A stretch of DNA of 64,000 bases from Streptomyces caelestis (GCF_014205255.1 NZ_JACHNE010000001.1:6076001-6140000), one strand, 5' to 3'. Counted from the first letter of the stretch, positions 33,091 to 42,007 are shown. Notes: generated by a model not told the origin, from the letters alone. A program made the numbers and translations.

Positions 33091-33555
33091 TCAGGGGGCG
33101 GGGCGGAAGCACGTCCGCAGCGCCCAGACGGCGAGTCGGCGACCGGTGGCGTTGCCCACCTCGTCGGCCGTGCGGGTGTGGATCCCGCCAGGGACGCGGG
33201 CGTCGAGGACGTCCTGCTCGTACTCGTGGGCGTAGCGGTAGTGGTGTGGCCGCTGAGACAGTCGGGATGGACACGGGGTGACGAGCAGCGGCTCCCAGTG
33301 GCGGTCCGCCCGGGTCGTCGGGTTGCCGTCGGTGTCCGCCTCCCGGACGGCGGTGACGGGCCGCCAGGTGCCGTAGTGGAGATCGGCGTCCCAGGCGGTG
33401 ATGACGGCGTCGGCCTGGGCCGTGTTGGCCGCCGCGTACAGCGTGCCGTCTCGGCGATGTCGAATCCGTGCCGGGTGGCGTGGTCGCCAGTCGATGGCAC
33501 ACCACGAGAACCGTGACCAGGCCCGGCGTCCGGCGGCGCGTGGGTCCGTCCTCAT
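33091..33555 (-). pseudogene. Decayed vanadium-dependent haloperoxidase/PAP2-family gene
   Basis: One frame gives AQADAVITAWDADLHYGTWR, PVTAVREADTDGNPTTRADR, HWEPLLVTP, then loses homology. A +1 frame supplies HPDCLSGHTTT (the conserved SGH of PAP2 enzymes). The first frame then resumes with DVLDARVPGGIHTRTADEVG and RRLAVWALRTCFRP, including the catalytic His in GGIH. The N-terminal two thirds of the family are absent, and the stretch between SGH and DVLDAR is deleted. Frameshift plus two deletions mean it is not functional. It fills the gap between the Zur box and the PucR gene. Confidence 0.8.
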
Positions 33556-33576
33556 CCCGGCCTGCGGGCGACGGAC

Positions 33577-35262
33577 TCACCCGGACGGCCCGATGTCCTG
33601 ACCGTGTGCGAGCCGGGCCCCCTTCAACGCCATGTGCAGGAGCAGGCGGTCCTCGCCGTCGTCCAGGTCCAGACCGGTGAGCTTCTCGATCCGGGACAGG
33701 CGGTAGTACAGGGTCTGGCGGTGGATGCCCAGTTCGGCGGCAGCCCGGGCGGCCTGGCCTGCGCAGTCGAGGTACACCTCGGCGGTACGGGCGAGTTCCT
33801 GGTGGACGGGGAAGAGCAGGGCGTGCACCGCGGGGTCGCGGGCCACCTCCGGCGGCAGCGCGGTGAGCAGCCGGAACGGCCCGATCGACGCCCACTGGGC
33901 GACGGGCCCCAGCCGGGGCTCGGCCGACGCCGCCCGTGCGGCTGCCGAGGCCTCCCGCCAGGCCGTCCCGAGCTCGGCGAGGCCGGAGCGGGGCGTCGCG
34001 ATGCCGGCGGCGGGGCTGCCCGCTCCGCGCGGGGGTCTGCCGGCCGGGCCGGACGCGGCGGTGCCGGTCGGCCCGGGGGAAGAAGCCCCCGATTGTCCGG
34101 CCCGGGCACCGGCGGTGGCGCTGCGGGGGCCGCCGGCCGGTCCGTGAGGGGGCGGGCCGGCCGCTCCGGGGGCTCCCGCTGCTCCGGCTGCTCCTATCGC
34201 TCCGGGTGCTCCGGGTGCTCCGGGTGCTCCGGGCGACGGAGTGCCGGCAGCCGGCCCGCCCGAAGCGCTGCCCTTCGCTCCCCGCGAAGTGCTGCCGGTT
34301 GTTCCGCCCGGGGTGCTGCCGGTCGCTGCGCCGGAAGGGTTGCCGGTCGCCCTGCTGGGGGTGGTGCCGGTCGCTGTGCCCGGGGTGCTGCCGGTCGCCC
34401 CGCCTGGGGTGTTGCCGACTGCCCCGCCCGAAACGCTGCCGGTCGCCCCCCGCGAGGCCGTGCCGGTCGCGGTCGGCACGGCGGCGGAGCCCGGACCGCT
34501 TCCTCCGCCCGCCCGTTCCAGCAGGCGGGCTGCCGCCGTCGTCGCCGGAGTCAGTACGTCCGAGGAGCGCAGGCGGATCAGGACGGCCACACACTGGGAA
34601 GAAGCCCCCCACGGCAGCGTGCACAGAGCTGTCGCGCCTGGCATCGTGCGGACCGACGGGGCGTCGTCGGGGTCGGCCGTGGGCCAGGGGGCGACACAGA
34701 GCACCGTGTGGAGGCCGTCGGCGCGGGGGCCGAGGGCGGTGCGGAGTTCCGCGATGGCCATGTCGCGCTGCCAGTCGCGGTCGGCCGTGAGGACGGCAAG
34801 CAGTTCGCGGCTGAGGTCGGCACCGTGCTGGGCCTCGTCCGCGAGCAGCGCGCCGATCCGGGCCGTGACCTGCATGGCGGCGGACAGCTGGCGTTCGCTC
34901 GGGCCGGGATCGTCGTCCAGCAGCCAGACGTAGCCGTGGACCACGCCCCGGTGGCGGACGGGCAGGCAGATCCGGCCCCGGTACACCCCGGCCTCCGGTG
35001 TCGGCGGGATACGGACCGGGCCGGTCGCGCGCGTGATGCCGAAGCCCTCGAACCACGCCCGGACGGCCGCCGTCGAGCGGCGCGTGAGGATCGAGCGGGT
35101 GCGCACCGGGTCCAGGGCCGACGGATCGAGGTCGCCCTCACTGTCGTACGCGCCGAAGGCGATCAGCTCGAAGTCCCGGTTCTCCAGCGTCGCGGGCGCC
35201 CCGAGCAGCTCCGAGATCTCGTCGACCAGCTCCTCGTAGTCACCCCTGTGTTCCGACGTCAT
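33577..35262 (-). CDS. PucR-family regulator, probable activator of proline catabolism
   Basis: 561 residues from ATG 35262 (MTSEHRGDYEELVDEISELL); an upstream in-frame ATG at 35334 adds an unconserved 24 residues. The N-terminal ~250 residues are a sensory domain. The C-terminus is the PucR helix-turn-helix: AARAAAELGIHRQTLYYRLS, RIEKLTGLDLDDGEDRLLLH. Between them, about residues 255-415 are a low-complexity Gly/Ala/Thr/Ser/Pro insert that is not part of the family. The gene is divergent from proline dehydrogenase, 190 bases away, the standard arrangement for a proline-responsive regulator of that pathway. Confidence 0.9.
   Translation of the reverse strand: MTSEHRGDYEELVDEISELLGAPATLENRDFELIAFGAYDSEGDLDPSALDPVRTRSILTRRSTAAVRAWFEGFGITRATGPVRIPPTPEAGVYRGRICLPVRHRGVVHGYVWLLDDDPGPSERQLSAAMQVTARIGALLADEAQHGADLSRELLAVLTADRDWQRDMAIAELRTALGPRADGLHTVLCVAPWPTADPDDAPSVRTMPGATALCTLPWGASSQCVAVLIRLRSSDVLTPATTAAARLLERAGGGSGPGSAAVPTATGTASRGATGSVSGGAVGNTPGGATGSTPGTATGTTPSRATGNPSGAATGSTPGGTTGSTSRGAKGSASGGPAAGTPSPGAPGAPGAPGAIGAAGAAGAPGAAGPPPHGPAGGPRSATAGARAGQSGASSPGPTGTAASGPAGRPPRGAGSPAAGIATPRSGLAELGTAWREASAAARAASAEPRLGPVAQWASIGPFRLLTALPPEVARDPAVHALLFPVHQELARTAEVYLDCAGQAARAAAELGIHRQTLYYRLSRIEKLTGLDLDDGEDRLLLHMALKGARLAHGQDIGPSG
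34141..34500 (-). repeat. Degenerate tandem repeat coding a collagen-like insert in the PucR regulator
   Basis: On the plus strand a unit of about 24 bases (variants of GTGCTGCCGGTCGCC plus CGCCCGGGG-like spacer) recurs across this stretch. It encodes octapeptides such as GGATGSTPGTATGTTP. Next to it comes a run of Gly-X-Y triplets (GAPGAPGAPGAIGAAGAAG). Such DNA is prone to slippage, so its length probably differs between strains. Confidence 0.8.
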
Positions 35263-35452
35263 CCGGGCATTGTCCCGCACTCCACAGGACCCTTCATACA
35301 TCTGTCTGAGATCTGCGGCACGGATGCGTGACACCTGTCGATGGCCGACGATCGGAGGGATCCTTAGGTTTCACGGTGGTTCTCCGCGTCGTACCCGAGG
35401 CGTCGTCCGCCCCGGTTCCGGCCATCCGTTGGTTGTGCTCTGGAGGTGCCCC

Positions 35453-36379
35453 GTGCTGGGTCCCGTGATTCTCGCCGCGTCGCGCAGCGACCGGATGCGA
35501 CGCCTGATCTCGGCGGCCCCGGTGACCAAACAGGTCGTCGACCGGTTCATCGCGGGCGAGGACGTCGACGACGTCGTGCCGGTCGTCCGGAAGCTCACCG
35601 GGCGGGGCCTGGAGCTGACGATGGACGTCGTCGGCGAGGACATCACCAACCCCGCCCAGGCCGCCGCCGCACGGGACGCCTACCTGGAGCTGATCGACCG
35701 CCTGAAGCCGCTGGAGCTCGGCACCCGCGCCGAGATGTCGGTGAAGCTGTCGATGTTCGGGCAGGCGCTGGACGGCGGCCACGACATGGCCCTCGCCAAC
35801 GTCCGCCCGGTCGTCGAGGCCGCCGCCGAGATCGGCACGACGGTCACCCTCGACGCCGAGGACCACACCACCCTCGACTCGATGTTCGCCATCCACGAGG
35901 AGCTGCGGAAGGACTTCCCGCAGACCGGCTGCGTCATCCAGGCGTACCTCTTCCGCACCGAGGCCGACGCCCGCCGCCTCGCCGCGAACGGCAGCCGCGT
36001 CCGCCTGGTCAAGGGGGCGTACAAGGAGCCCGCGTCCGTCGCGTACCAGGACAAGCACGAGATCGACAAGGCGTACGTCCGCGTCCTGAGGACGCTGATG
36101 GACGGTGAGGGGTACCCGATGATCGGGTCCCACGACCCGCGCCTGATCGCCATCGCCCAGGAGCTCGGACGGCACGCCGGGCGCAAGCCCGACGAGTACG
36201 AGTTCCAGATGCTGTACGGCATCCGCGGCGAGGAGCAGCTGCGGCTGACCGCCGAGGGGTACCGCGTACGGGTGTACACCGCCTACGGCACCGACTGGTA
36301 CGGCTATTTCATGCGGCGCCTGGCCGAGAAGCCGGCGAACCTGCGCTTCTTCGTGCGCAGCATGATCACCAAGGGCTGA
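35453..36379 (+). CDS. Proline dehydrogenase
   Basis: 308 residues from GTG 35453, with TGGAGG at 35441-35446; the frame is open upstream, but homology begins at LGPVILAASRSDRMRRLISA. It is a monofunctional FAD-dependent PutA-type TIM barrel that oxidises proline to pyrroline-5-carboxylate. Conserved blocks are VTLDAEDHTTLDSMFAIHEE, RLVKGAYKEP and the active-site end RVYTAYGTDWYGYFMRRLAE (substrate-binding Arg-Arg pair). It is followed 36 bases later by the P5C dehydrogenase gene, forming a proline-to-glutamate operon. Confidence 0.95.
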   Translation: MLGPVILAASRSDRMRRLISAAPVTKQVVDRFIAGEDVDDVVPVVRKLTGRGLELTMDVVGEDITNPAQAAAARDAYLELIDRLKPLELGTRAEMSVKLSMFGQALDGGHDMALANVRPVVEAAAEIGTTVTLDAEDHTTLDSMFAIHEELRKDFPQTGCVIQAYLFRTEADARRLAANGSRVRLVKGAYKEPASVAYQDKHEIDKAYVRVLRTLMDGEGYPMIGSHDPRLIAIAQELGRHAGRKPDEYEFQMLYGIRGEEQLRLTAEGYRVRVYTAYGTDWYGYFMRRLAEKPANLRFFVRSMITKG

Positions 36380-36415
36380 GCCCGGAACACCGCTCACAAA
36401 GGAGTTACGGAAAAC

Positions 36416-38047
36416 ATGGACGCTGTGACCCAGGTCCCCACCCCCGTCAACGAGCCGGTGCACGGCTACGCCCCCGGCTCGCCCGAGCGGGCCCGGCTGG
36501 AGGCCAGGCTGAAGGAGCTGGCCGACAACCCCGTCGACCTGCCCTGCACCATCGGCGGCGAGAAGCGGATGGGCGGCGGTGAGGCCTTCAAGGTCGTCCA
36601 GCCGCACAACCACCAGGCCGTGCTCGGCACGTACCGCAACGCCACGCAGCAGGACGCCCAGGACGCCGTCGACGCGGCCCTGGCCGCCGCGCCCGCCTGG
36701 CGTGCGATGTCCTTCGACGACCGCGCGGCGATCATCCTGCGCGCCGCCGAGCTGCTGTCCGGCCCCTGGCGCGAGACGCTCGCCGCCTCCACCATGCTCG
36801 GCCAGTCCAAGACCGCCCAGCAGGCCGAGATCGACACGCCCTGCGAACTGATCGACTTCTGGCGGTTCAACGTCTCCTACGCCCGCAAGCTCCTGGCCGA
36901 GCAGCCGCCGGCCAACTCCCCGGGTGTGTGGAACCGTCTGGACCACCGCCCGCTGGAGGGCTTCGTCTACGCGATCACGCCCTTCAACTTCACCGCGATC
37001 GCGGGCAACCTGCCGACCGCCCCGGCCCTCATGGGCAACGTCGTCGTCTGGAAGCCGTCCCCGACGCAGACCCACGCCGCCGTGCTGCTCATGCAGCTCC
37101 TGGAGGAGGCGGGCCTGCCCAAGGGCGTCATCAACCTCGTCACCGGCGACGGCATCGAGGTCTCCAAGGTCGCCCTGGTCCACCGCGACCTCGCCGGCAT
37201 CCACTTCACCGGCTCGACCAAGACCTTCCAGTACCTGTGGAAGACGGTCGGCAACAACATCGAGAAGTACCGCACCTACCCGCGTCTGGTCGGCGAGACC
37301 GGCGGCAAGGACTTCCTCGTCGCCCACCCGTCGGCCGACCCGGCGATCCTGAAGACGGCGCTCACCCGAGGTGCCTTCGAGTACCAGGGCCAGAAGTGCA
37401 GCGCCACCTCCCGGGCGTACGTCCCCGCCTCGATCTGGAACTCCGGCTTCAAGGAGGAGTGGGCCGCCGAGGTCGACGGCATCAGGATGGGTGACGTCAC
37501 CGACCTGTCGAACTTCATCGGCGCCGTCATCGACGAGCGTGCCTTCGCCAAGAACAAGGCCGCCATCGACCGGGCCAAGGAGGACCCCTCCTGCACGATC
37601 GTCGCGGGCGGCACCTACGACGACTCCGAGGGCTGGTTCGTCCGCCCGACCGTCATCGAGTGCACCGACCCGGAGAACGAGGTCTTCCGCACCGAGTACT
37701 TCGGCCCGGTCATCGCCGTGCACGTCTACGAGGACGACGCGTACGACGAGATGCTGACGCAGATGGAGTCCGTCTCCGACTACGCCCTGACCGGCTCGGT
37801 GATCGCGAACGACCGCGCGGCGGCGGCCTACACGGCGGACAGGCTCCGCTACGCGGCCGGCAACTTCTACATCAACGACAAGTCGACCGGTGCCGTCGTC
37901 GGCCAGCAGCCCTTCGGCGGCGGCCGTGCCTCCGGCACCAACGACAAGGCCGGCGCCCCGCAGAACCTGATGCGCTGGACCCTGACCCGCGCCATCAAGG
38001 AGACGCTGGTCCCGCCGACCGACTACACCTACCCGCACATGGGCTGA
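36416..38047 (+). CDS. pruA: L-glutamate gamma-semialdehyde (P5C) dehydrogenase
   Basis: 543 residues from ATG 36416 with AAAGGAG upstream. The NAD-dependent aldehyde dehydrogenase that converts glutamate semialdehyde to glutamate, the second step of proline degradation. The catalytic Cys is in GAFEYQGQKCSATSRAYVP, the general-base Glu in LVGETGGKDFLV, and the NAD-binding Lys/Ser region in NVVVWKPSPTQ. The C-terminal FYINDKSTGAVVGQQPFGGG matches the family. A strong terminator follows 11 bases after the stop. Confidence 0.96.
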   Translation: MDAVTQVPTPVNEPVHGYAPGSPERARLEARLKELADNPVDLPCTIGGEKRMGGGEAFKVVQPHNHQAVLGTYRNATQQDAQDAVDAALAAAPAWRAMSFDDRAAIILRAAELLSGPWRETLAASTMLGQSKTAQQAEIDTPCELIDFWRFNVSYARKLLAEQPPANSPGVWNRLDHRPLEGFVYAITPFNFTAIAGNLPTAPALMGNVVVWKPSPTQTHAAVLLMQLLEEAGLPKGVINLVTGDGIEVSKVALVHRDLAGIHFTGSTKTFQYLWKTVGNNIEKYRTYPRLVGETGGKDFLVAHPSADPAILKTALTRGAFEYQGQKCSATSRAYVPASIWNSGFKEEWAAEVDGIRMGDVTDLSNFIGAVIDERAFAKNKAAIDRAKEDPSCTIVAGGTYDDSEGWFVRPTVIECTDPENEVFRTEYFGPVIAVHVYEDDAYDEMLTQMESVSDYALTGSVIANDRAAAAYTADRLRYAAGNFYINDKSTGAVVGQQPFGGGRASGTNDKAGAPQNLMRWTLTRAIKETLVPPTDYTYPHMG

Positions 38048-38057
38048 GCCCTCGCCA

Positions 38058-38095
38058 CGCCGACGGGCCGGGTCGCACGACCCGGCCCGTCGGCG
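38058..38095 (+). terminator. Terminator after the proline operon
   Basis: A perfect 17-bp inverted repeat (38058-38074 with 38079-38095, CGCCGACGGGCCGGGTC and its complement) with a 4-base loop, followed by TTT. Confidence 0.88.
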
Positions 38096-38235
38096 TTTCC
38101 CCGTCCGGCACGCCGCTGGTGCTGTGCCGGCGTCTGCGGCACCTCGGCCCCGGACGCCGCCTGCCGGGCGCCGGACGTGCCCGTGCTCATCGTCGACGGT
38201 GTCCGGGACATCCGGCCCGCTCACATACTGGGCGG

Positions 38236-38790
38236 ATGACCTCCCGGACGACCACCCGCGCGCGCACCGCCCACACCGCCGACCTCAGCCCCGCCGAACT
38301 CGACGCCGTACGGGCCCTGCTGGACGCCGCCTTCGACGGCGACTTCAGTGACGAGGACTGGGACCACGGCCTCGGAGGCTTGCACGCCCTCGTGCACGAC
38401 GCCTCCGGGCTCGCCGCGCACGGGGCCGTCGTGATGCGCCGGGTGCGGCACCGCGGCCGGTGGCTGCGCGCCGGGTACGTCGAGAACGTCGCCGTACGCG
38501 CCGACGCCCGCCGCACCGGCCTCGGCGGGCAGGTCATGGCGGAACTGGAACGCGTCGTCGACCGCGCCTACGACTTCGGCGCTCTCTCCGCCAGCGACGA
38601 CGGCGCCCGGCTCTACACCTCCCGCGGCTGGCGGCTCTGGCGCGGCCAGGTGCACGCACTCAGCCCGCGGGACGGTGTCGTCCGCCTGCCGGAGGAAGAG
38701 GACAGCACCTACGTCCGGCCCGCCCTCGCCGGCCCGCTCGACCCCGCGCAGGAACTGCTCTTCGACTGGCGCGACGGAGATGTGCTCTAG
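38236..38790 (+). CDS. aac(2'): AAC(2')-like aminoglycoside 2'-N-acetyltransferase (GNAT)
   Basis: 184 residues from ATG 38236. It matches the mycobacterial AAC(2') proteins along its length, as I remember them: HTADLSPAE, AFDGDFSDEDWDHGLGGLHA, RWLRAGYVENVAVRADARR, DFGALSASDDGARLYTSRGW and the end FDWRDGDVL. GNAT enzymes of this type transfer acetyl from acetyl-CoA to the 2'-amine of aminoglycosides; the natural substrate may be a cell metabolite. It stands alone, downstream of the proline operon terminator, with no mobile element beside it. It is therefore probably intrinsic chromosomal, not acquired. Whether it confers resistance cannot be told from sequence. Confidence 0.85.
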   Translation: MTSRTTTRARTAHTADLSPAELDAVRALLDAAFDGDFSDEDWDHGLGGLHALVHDASGLAAHGAVVMRRVRHRGRWLRAGYVENVAVRADARRTGLGGQVMAELERVVDRAYDFGALSASDDGARLYTSRGWRLWRGQVHALSPRDGVVRLPEEEDSTYVRPALAGPLDPAQELLFDWRDGDVL

Positions 38791-38822
38791 GAATCACCGC
38801 AGGTCAGCGCGGTGTGACAGAG

Positions 38823-38905
38823 TCCACCGTCTCAGATAGTAGGAAGTCCGAGTAATTGTGGAGACAGACGCTCCGGACTCCCTTAGTTTTGTAGGAGCCG
38901 AACGT
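38823..38905 (+). promoter_or_regulatory. AT-rich leader/promoter block upstream of the 43-residue gene
   Basis: This stretch is markedly richer in A/T than its surroundings (TCAGATAGTAGGAAG, AGTAATTGTGG, CTTAGTTTTGTAGG). It contains AGTCCG (38847-38852) with CGGACT (38875-38880) as an inverted repeat and CTCC/GGAG around a T-rich loop. It looks like a conserved, possibly structured, regulatory region for the small gene at 39039. Direction and factor cannot be assigned. Confidence 0.4.
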
Positions 38906-39038
38906 CTCGCTCGACCAAGCGAATGGCGGTCGTGAGCCGGGCCCCGTGCAGGCAACCCCTGCGGCCCCGCTCCCCGCCCCATCCGGCGTCTCGTAACCCT
39001 CCCTTTGCACTCCGTGCTGTCGAAGGAGTCGATTTCCC

Positions 39039-39170
39039 ATGGCCGAGACGACCGTCAGCCGCCGAGTCCGTCACGTCTCCCGTACGAGCGAGTCCGACCG
39101 CAAGAACGCCGCCGCGGCGCTCCAGCGCGCCCTCGACCGCCGCGACAACGGCGGATCCAGCGGTCACTGA
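39039..39170 (+). CDS. Small conserved basic protein (43 residues)
   Basis: ATG 39039 follows a good ribosome site (GAAGGAG, spacing about 11). The product starts MAETTVSRRVRHVSRTSESD and continues with one helix rich in Ala and Arg (AAALQRALDRRDNGG). It is cytosolic, with no membrane segment. I recall similar 40-50-residue proteins across Streptomyces, without known function. The long AT-rich leader, strong ribosome site and downstream hairpin support a real gene, one too short for most gene finders. Confidence 0.75.
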   Translation: MAETTVSRRVRHVSRTSESDRKNAAAALQRALDRRDNGGSSGH

Positions 39171-39224
39171 GCGCATCCACCGGCCACCGAGCCGTAACAC
39201 CCAGATCCGGGAGCCGCACCCGAC

Positions 39225-39262
39225 GAGGCGCGGTGCGGGGCTCACGCCCCGCGCCGCACCTC
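39225..39262. terminator. Convergent terminator overlapping the phosphatase stop
   Basis: Arms 39225-39241 and 39246-39262 match at 15 of 17 bases (GAGGCGCGGTGCGGGGC), with a 4-base loop made of the phosphatase stop codon. It serves the small gene and the convergent phosphatase gene. Confidence 0.75.
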
Positions 39263-40810
39263 GAAATGGTCGATCCGCTCACCGCTCGACGCCAGCGCCG
39301 ACACCTTCAGCCTCGGCGCGGCGCCGCTCACGGCCTCCACCGAGAGGAACGAGAACCCCCGGTAGCGCACCCGCGACCACTGCACCGACTCGGCCCTGGT
39401 GTCCCGGGACTTCGTCCACCGGAACGTGTCGACCGACTCCCGGTCGGCGGTGTTCCCCTCGTAGCTCTCCCGCACACCGTCGGGGAAGCCGTACAGCTCC
39501 TTGCCGCCGCCGCCCGCCGTGACGTACACGATCCCGTCCCGCCGTGGATCCGTCGTCCCGCCGACCGGCACCGGCCTGCCCACCTCGCCGTTCCGGATGG
39601 CGTCGGTGCGCTCGTAGACGTGGTTGTGCCCGTTGATCACCAGGTCCACCTGGTGCCTGGCGAACAGCGGCAGCCACTCGGCGCGCACCCCGCCGTCGGA
39701 GGCGTGCGTGGACGTCGAGTAGGCGCAGTGGTGGAAGAAGACGACGATGAAGTCGACCGAGGCGTCCGCCCGTAGTTCGCCGAGCTTCTTGTCCAGCCAG
39801 GTGGTCTGCCGCCCCTCCGTGTAGCCGAAGTTGGCGGGGATCTCGTACGACACGTCGTTCGCGTCCAGGGCGACCACGCCGACGTTGCCGTACGTGAAGG
39901 CGTACACCCCCGGTGCCGTGCGCGCGTCGAAGCCGCTGTCCGGCAGGGAGAAGCGGGCGAGTTGGCCGCCGTAGCCGTCCGGCGAGTACCAGGCCTCCAT
40001 GTCGTGGTTGCCGGTCGTCACCATCCACGGCACCGACCTGGCCACCGGCTCGGTCTGCTTCAGGAAACGGTCCCACTGCCCGGCGTCGAAGACGTCCGAC
40101 TCCTTGCCCTTGCCGGTCGGGTCGGCGTAGCAGATGTCGCCGGCGTGGAGGTGGAACGCGGGGCTCCGGCGCAGCAGCAGACGGTCGTTGAGGGCCGCCT
40201 CCTCGCCGACGCCCTGGTCGCCGAACGCGGTGAAGACGAACCGCTCCGGCGCGCTCGCGGGTGCCGTGCGGAAGGACGTGACGGACGACCGGTGCCGCGG
40301 GGACGCCGGGTCGAAGCCCTCGTGGCCGACGCCGTAGTAGTACGTCGTGTCCGGGCGCAGGCCGTCCAGGGCCGCGTGCAGGTAGTACTGCTCGACGGCC
40401 GGCCGTACGCCCTTCAGCTCCGGGGTGTGCAGGTCGCGCAGCTCCGCCTCGATCCTGCGGCCGAGGTCGTCGGGGCGCAGGCCCACCCGGACGTACGGCC
40501 TGCGCACCGCCAGCGGCACCTGCCAGGAGATCCGCATCTGCGTCTTCGGATCGGCGCCGAAGGCGAGATGACGGCCGAAGGGGGTGATGAAGGAGCCAGG
40601 CGCCTTCGACGTGCTCGGCGACGGGCTCCTGGTCGCCGTACCGCTGCCCGGTCCGGAGCCGGAACAGCCGGTCAGCAGGCCGCCCGCGACCGCACCCGCC
40701 GTCACCAGCGTGCGGCGCCGCGACAGGCGCGTGCGCAGGTACTCGTGCTGTTCCGCCATGCTCATCCGGCGCGCGAGCTCGGGCGGGATGCCGAAGTGGG
40801 GGATCTCCAT
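39242..40810 (-). CDS. Exported purple-acid-phosphatase-like metallophosphoesterase (Tat lipoprotein)
   Basis: 522 residues. A long N-terminus with a twin-arginine motif (RLSRRRTLVTAGAVAGGLLT) and lipobox-like LLTGC predicts Tat export and lipid anchoring. A fibronectin-like N-terminal domain follows (MRISWQVPLAVRRPYVRVGL). The calcineurin-type metallophosphoesterase core has FTAFGDQGVG, LHAGDICYAD, MVTTGNHDME, VFFHHCAY and INGHNHVYER. The di-metal Asp, Asn and His ligands all appear intact. It probably releases phosphate from extracellular esters. ATG 40810 is used; an internal ATG 15 codons later is possible. A phosphate-starvation (PHO) box was not found. Confidence 0.9.
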   Translation of the reverse strand: MEIPHFGIPPELARRMSMAEQHEYLRTRLSRRRTLVTAGAVAGGLLTGCSGSGPGSGTATRSPSPSTSKAPGSFITPFGRHLAFGADPKTQMRISWQVPLAVRRPYVRVGLRPDDLGRRIEAELRDLHTPELKGVRPAVEQYYLHAALDGLRPDTTYYYGVGHEGFDPASPRHRSSVTSFRTAPASAPERFVFTAFGDQGVGEEAALNDRLLLRRSPAFHLHAGDICYADPTGKGKESDVFDAGQWDRFLKQTEPVARSVPWMVTTGNHDMEAWYSPDGYGGQLARFSLPDSGFDARTAPGVYAFTYGNVGVVALDANDVSYEIPANFGYTEGRQTTWLDKKLGELRADASVDFIVVFFHHCAYSTSTHASDGGVRAEWLPLFARHQVDLVINGHNHVYERTDAIRNGEVGRPVPVGGTTDPRRDGIVYVTAGGGGKELYGFPDGVRESYEGNTADRESVDTFRWTKSRDTRAESVQWSRVRYRGFSFLSVEAVSGAAPRLKVSALASSGERIDHFEVRRGA

Positions 40811-40963
40811 GTCGGGTCAACTTCCCAGCGAACGCCAACGTCCGCCCCACGTCCGGGTGAACGGAAACCGTCGGCCGAGTGCGTCCCCCGGGCGGGTGCC
40901 GTTCGCCTGTCCGCATCACGGACACCCTGTGTCATCCCATGGGACGAGGAGTAGGGTGCCCGC

Positions 40964-42007
40964 ATGTCTCGCAGCATCAATCTCGCAGTGATTCCCGGTG
41001 ACGGCATCGGCCAGGAAGTCGTGGCCGAAGGCCTGAAGGTCCTCTCCGCCGTCCTTCCGCAGGATGTGAAGCTGGAGACCAGGGAGTACGACTTCGGCGC
41101 CCAGCGTTACCACGCCACCGGTGAGACCCTCACCGACGCCGACCTCGACGCCCTGAAGAAGCACGACGCCATCCTGCTCGGCGCGATCGGCGACCCGAGC
41201 GTGCCGTCCGGCGTCCTGGAGCGCGGCTTCCTGCTGAAGCTGCGCTTCGCCTTCGACCACCACGTCAACCTGCGTCCGTCGAAGCTCCTGCCGGGTGTCG
41301 CCACCCCGCTGGCCGGCGAGCCGCAGATCGACTTCGTCGTGGTCCGCGAGGGCACCGAGGGCCCGTACACCGGCAACGGCGGCACGATCCGCAAGGGCAC
41401 CGAGCACGAGGTCGCCACCGAGGTCTCCGTGAACACGGCCTTCGGTGTCGAGCGCGTGGTCCGTGACGCCTTCGCGCGTGCCCAGGCCCGCCCGCGCAAG
41501 AAGCTGGCACTGATCCACAAGAACAACGTGCTGACCTTCGCGGGTCACCTGTGGACCAACATCTTCAACAAGGTGGCCGAGGAGTTCCCCGAGGTCACCA
41601 CCGAGTACATGCACGTCGACGCGGCCACCATCTACCTGGTGACCCAGCCCGAGCGCTTCGACGTGATCGTCACCGACAACCTCTTCGGCGACATCATCAC
41701 CGACCTCGCCGCGGCCGTCTCCGGCGGCATCGGCGTGGCGGCCTCCGGCAACATCAACCCGTCCGGAGAGTTCCCCTCGATGTTCGAGCCCGTGCACGGC
41801 TCGGCCCCGGACATCGCCGGCCAGGGCAAGGCCGACCCGACCGCCACGGTGCTGTCCGTCGCCCTGCTCCTGCGCCACCTCGGCTACGAGGCCGAGGCCG
41901 CCCGTATCGACGAGGCGGTCTCCGCCGACCTGTCGGAGCGCACCGGCAAGCCCGCCCGCTCCACCTCGGAGATCGGCGACGCGCTCGCCGTACGAGTAGC
42001 CGGCTGA
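40964..42007 (+). CDS. leuB: 3-isopropylmalate dehydrogenase
   Basis: 347 residues from ATG 40964. The NAD-dependent beta-decarboxylating dehydrogenase of leucine synthesis; it may also act on methylmalate made via citramalate, given cimA nearby. It begins INLAVIPGDGIGQEVVAEGL; the substrate-binding region is FLLKLRFAFDHHVNLRPSKL, and metal-binding Asp residues lie in VIVTDNLFGDIITDLAAAVS. The actinobacterial type resembles tartrate/isopropylmalate dehydrogenases of the short class. It is followed by a clean terminator 18 bases after the stop, then ilvE. Confidence 0.95.
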   Translation: MSRSINLAVIPGDGIGQEVVAEGLKVLSAVLPQDVKLETREYDFGAQRYHATGETLTDADLDALKKHDAILLGAIGDPSVPSGVLERGFLLKLRFAFDHHVNLRPSKLLPGVATPLAGEPQIDFVVVREGTEGPYTGNGGTIRKGTEHEVATEVSVNTAFGVERVVRDAFARAQARPRKKLALIHKNNVLTFAGHLWTNIFNKVAEEFPEVTTEYMHVDAATIYLVTQPERFDVIVTDNLFGDIITDLAAAVSGGIGVAASGNINPSGEFPSMFEPVHGSAPDIAGQGKADPTATVLSVALLLRHLGYEAEAARIDEAVSADLSERTGKPARSTSEIGDALAVRVAG

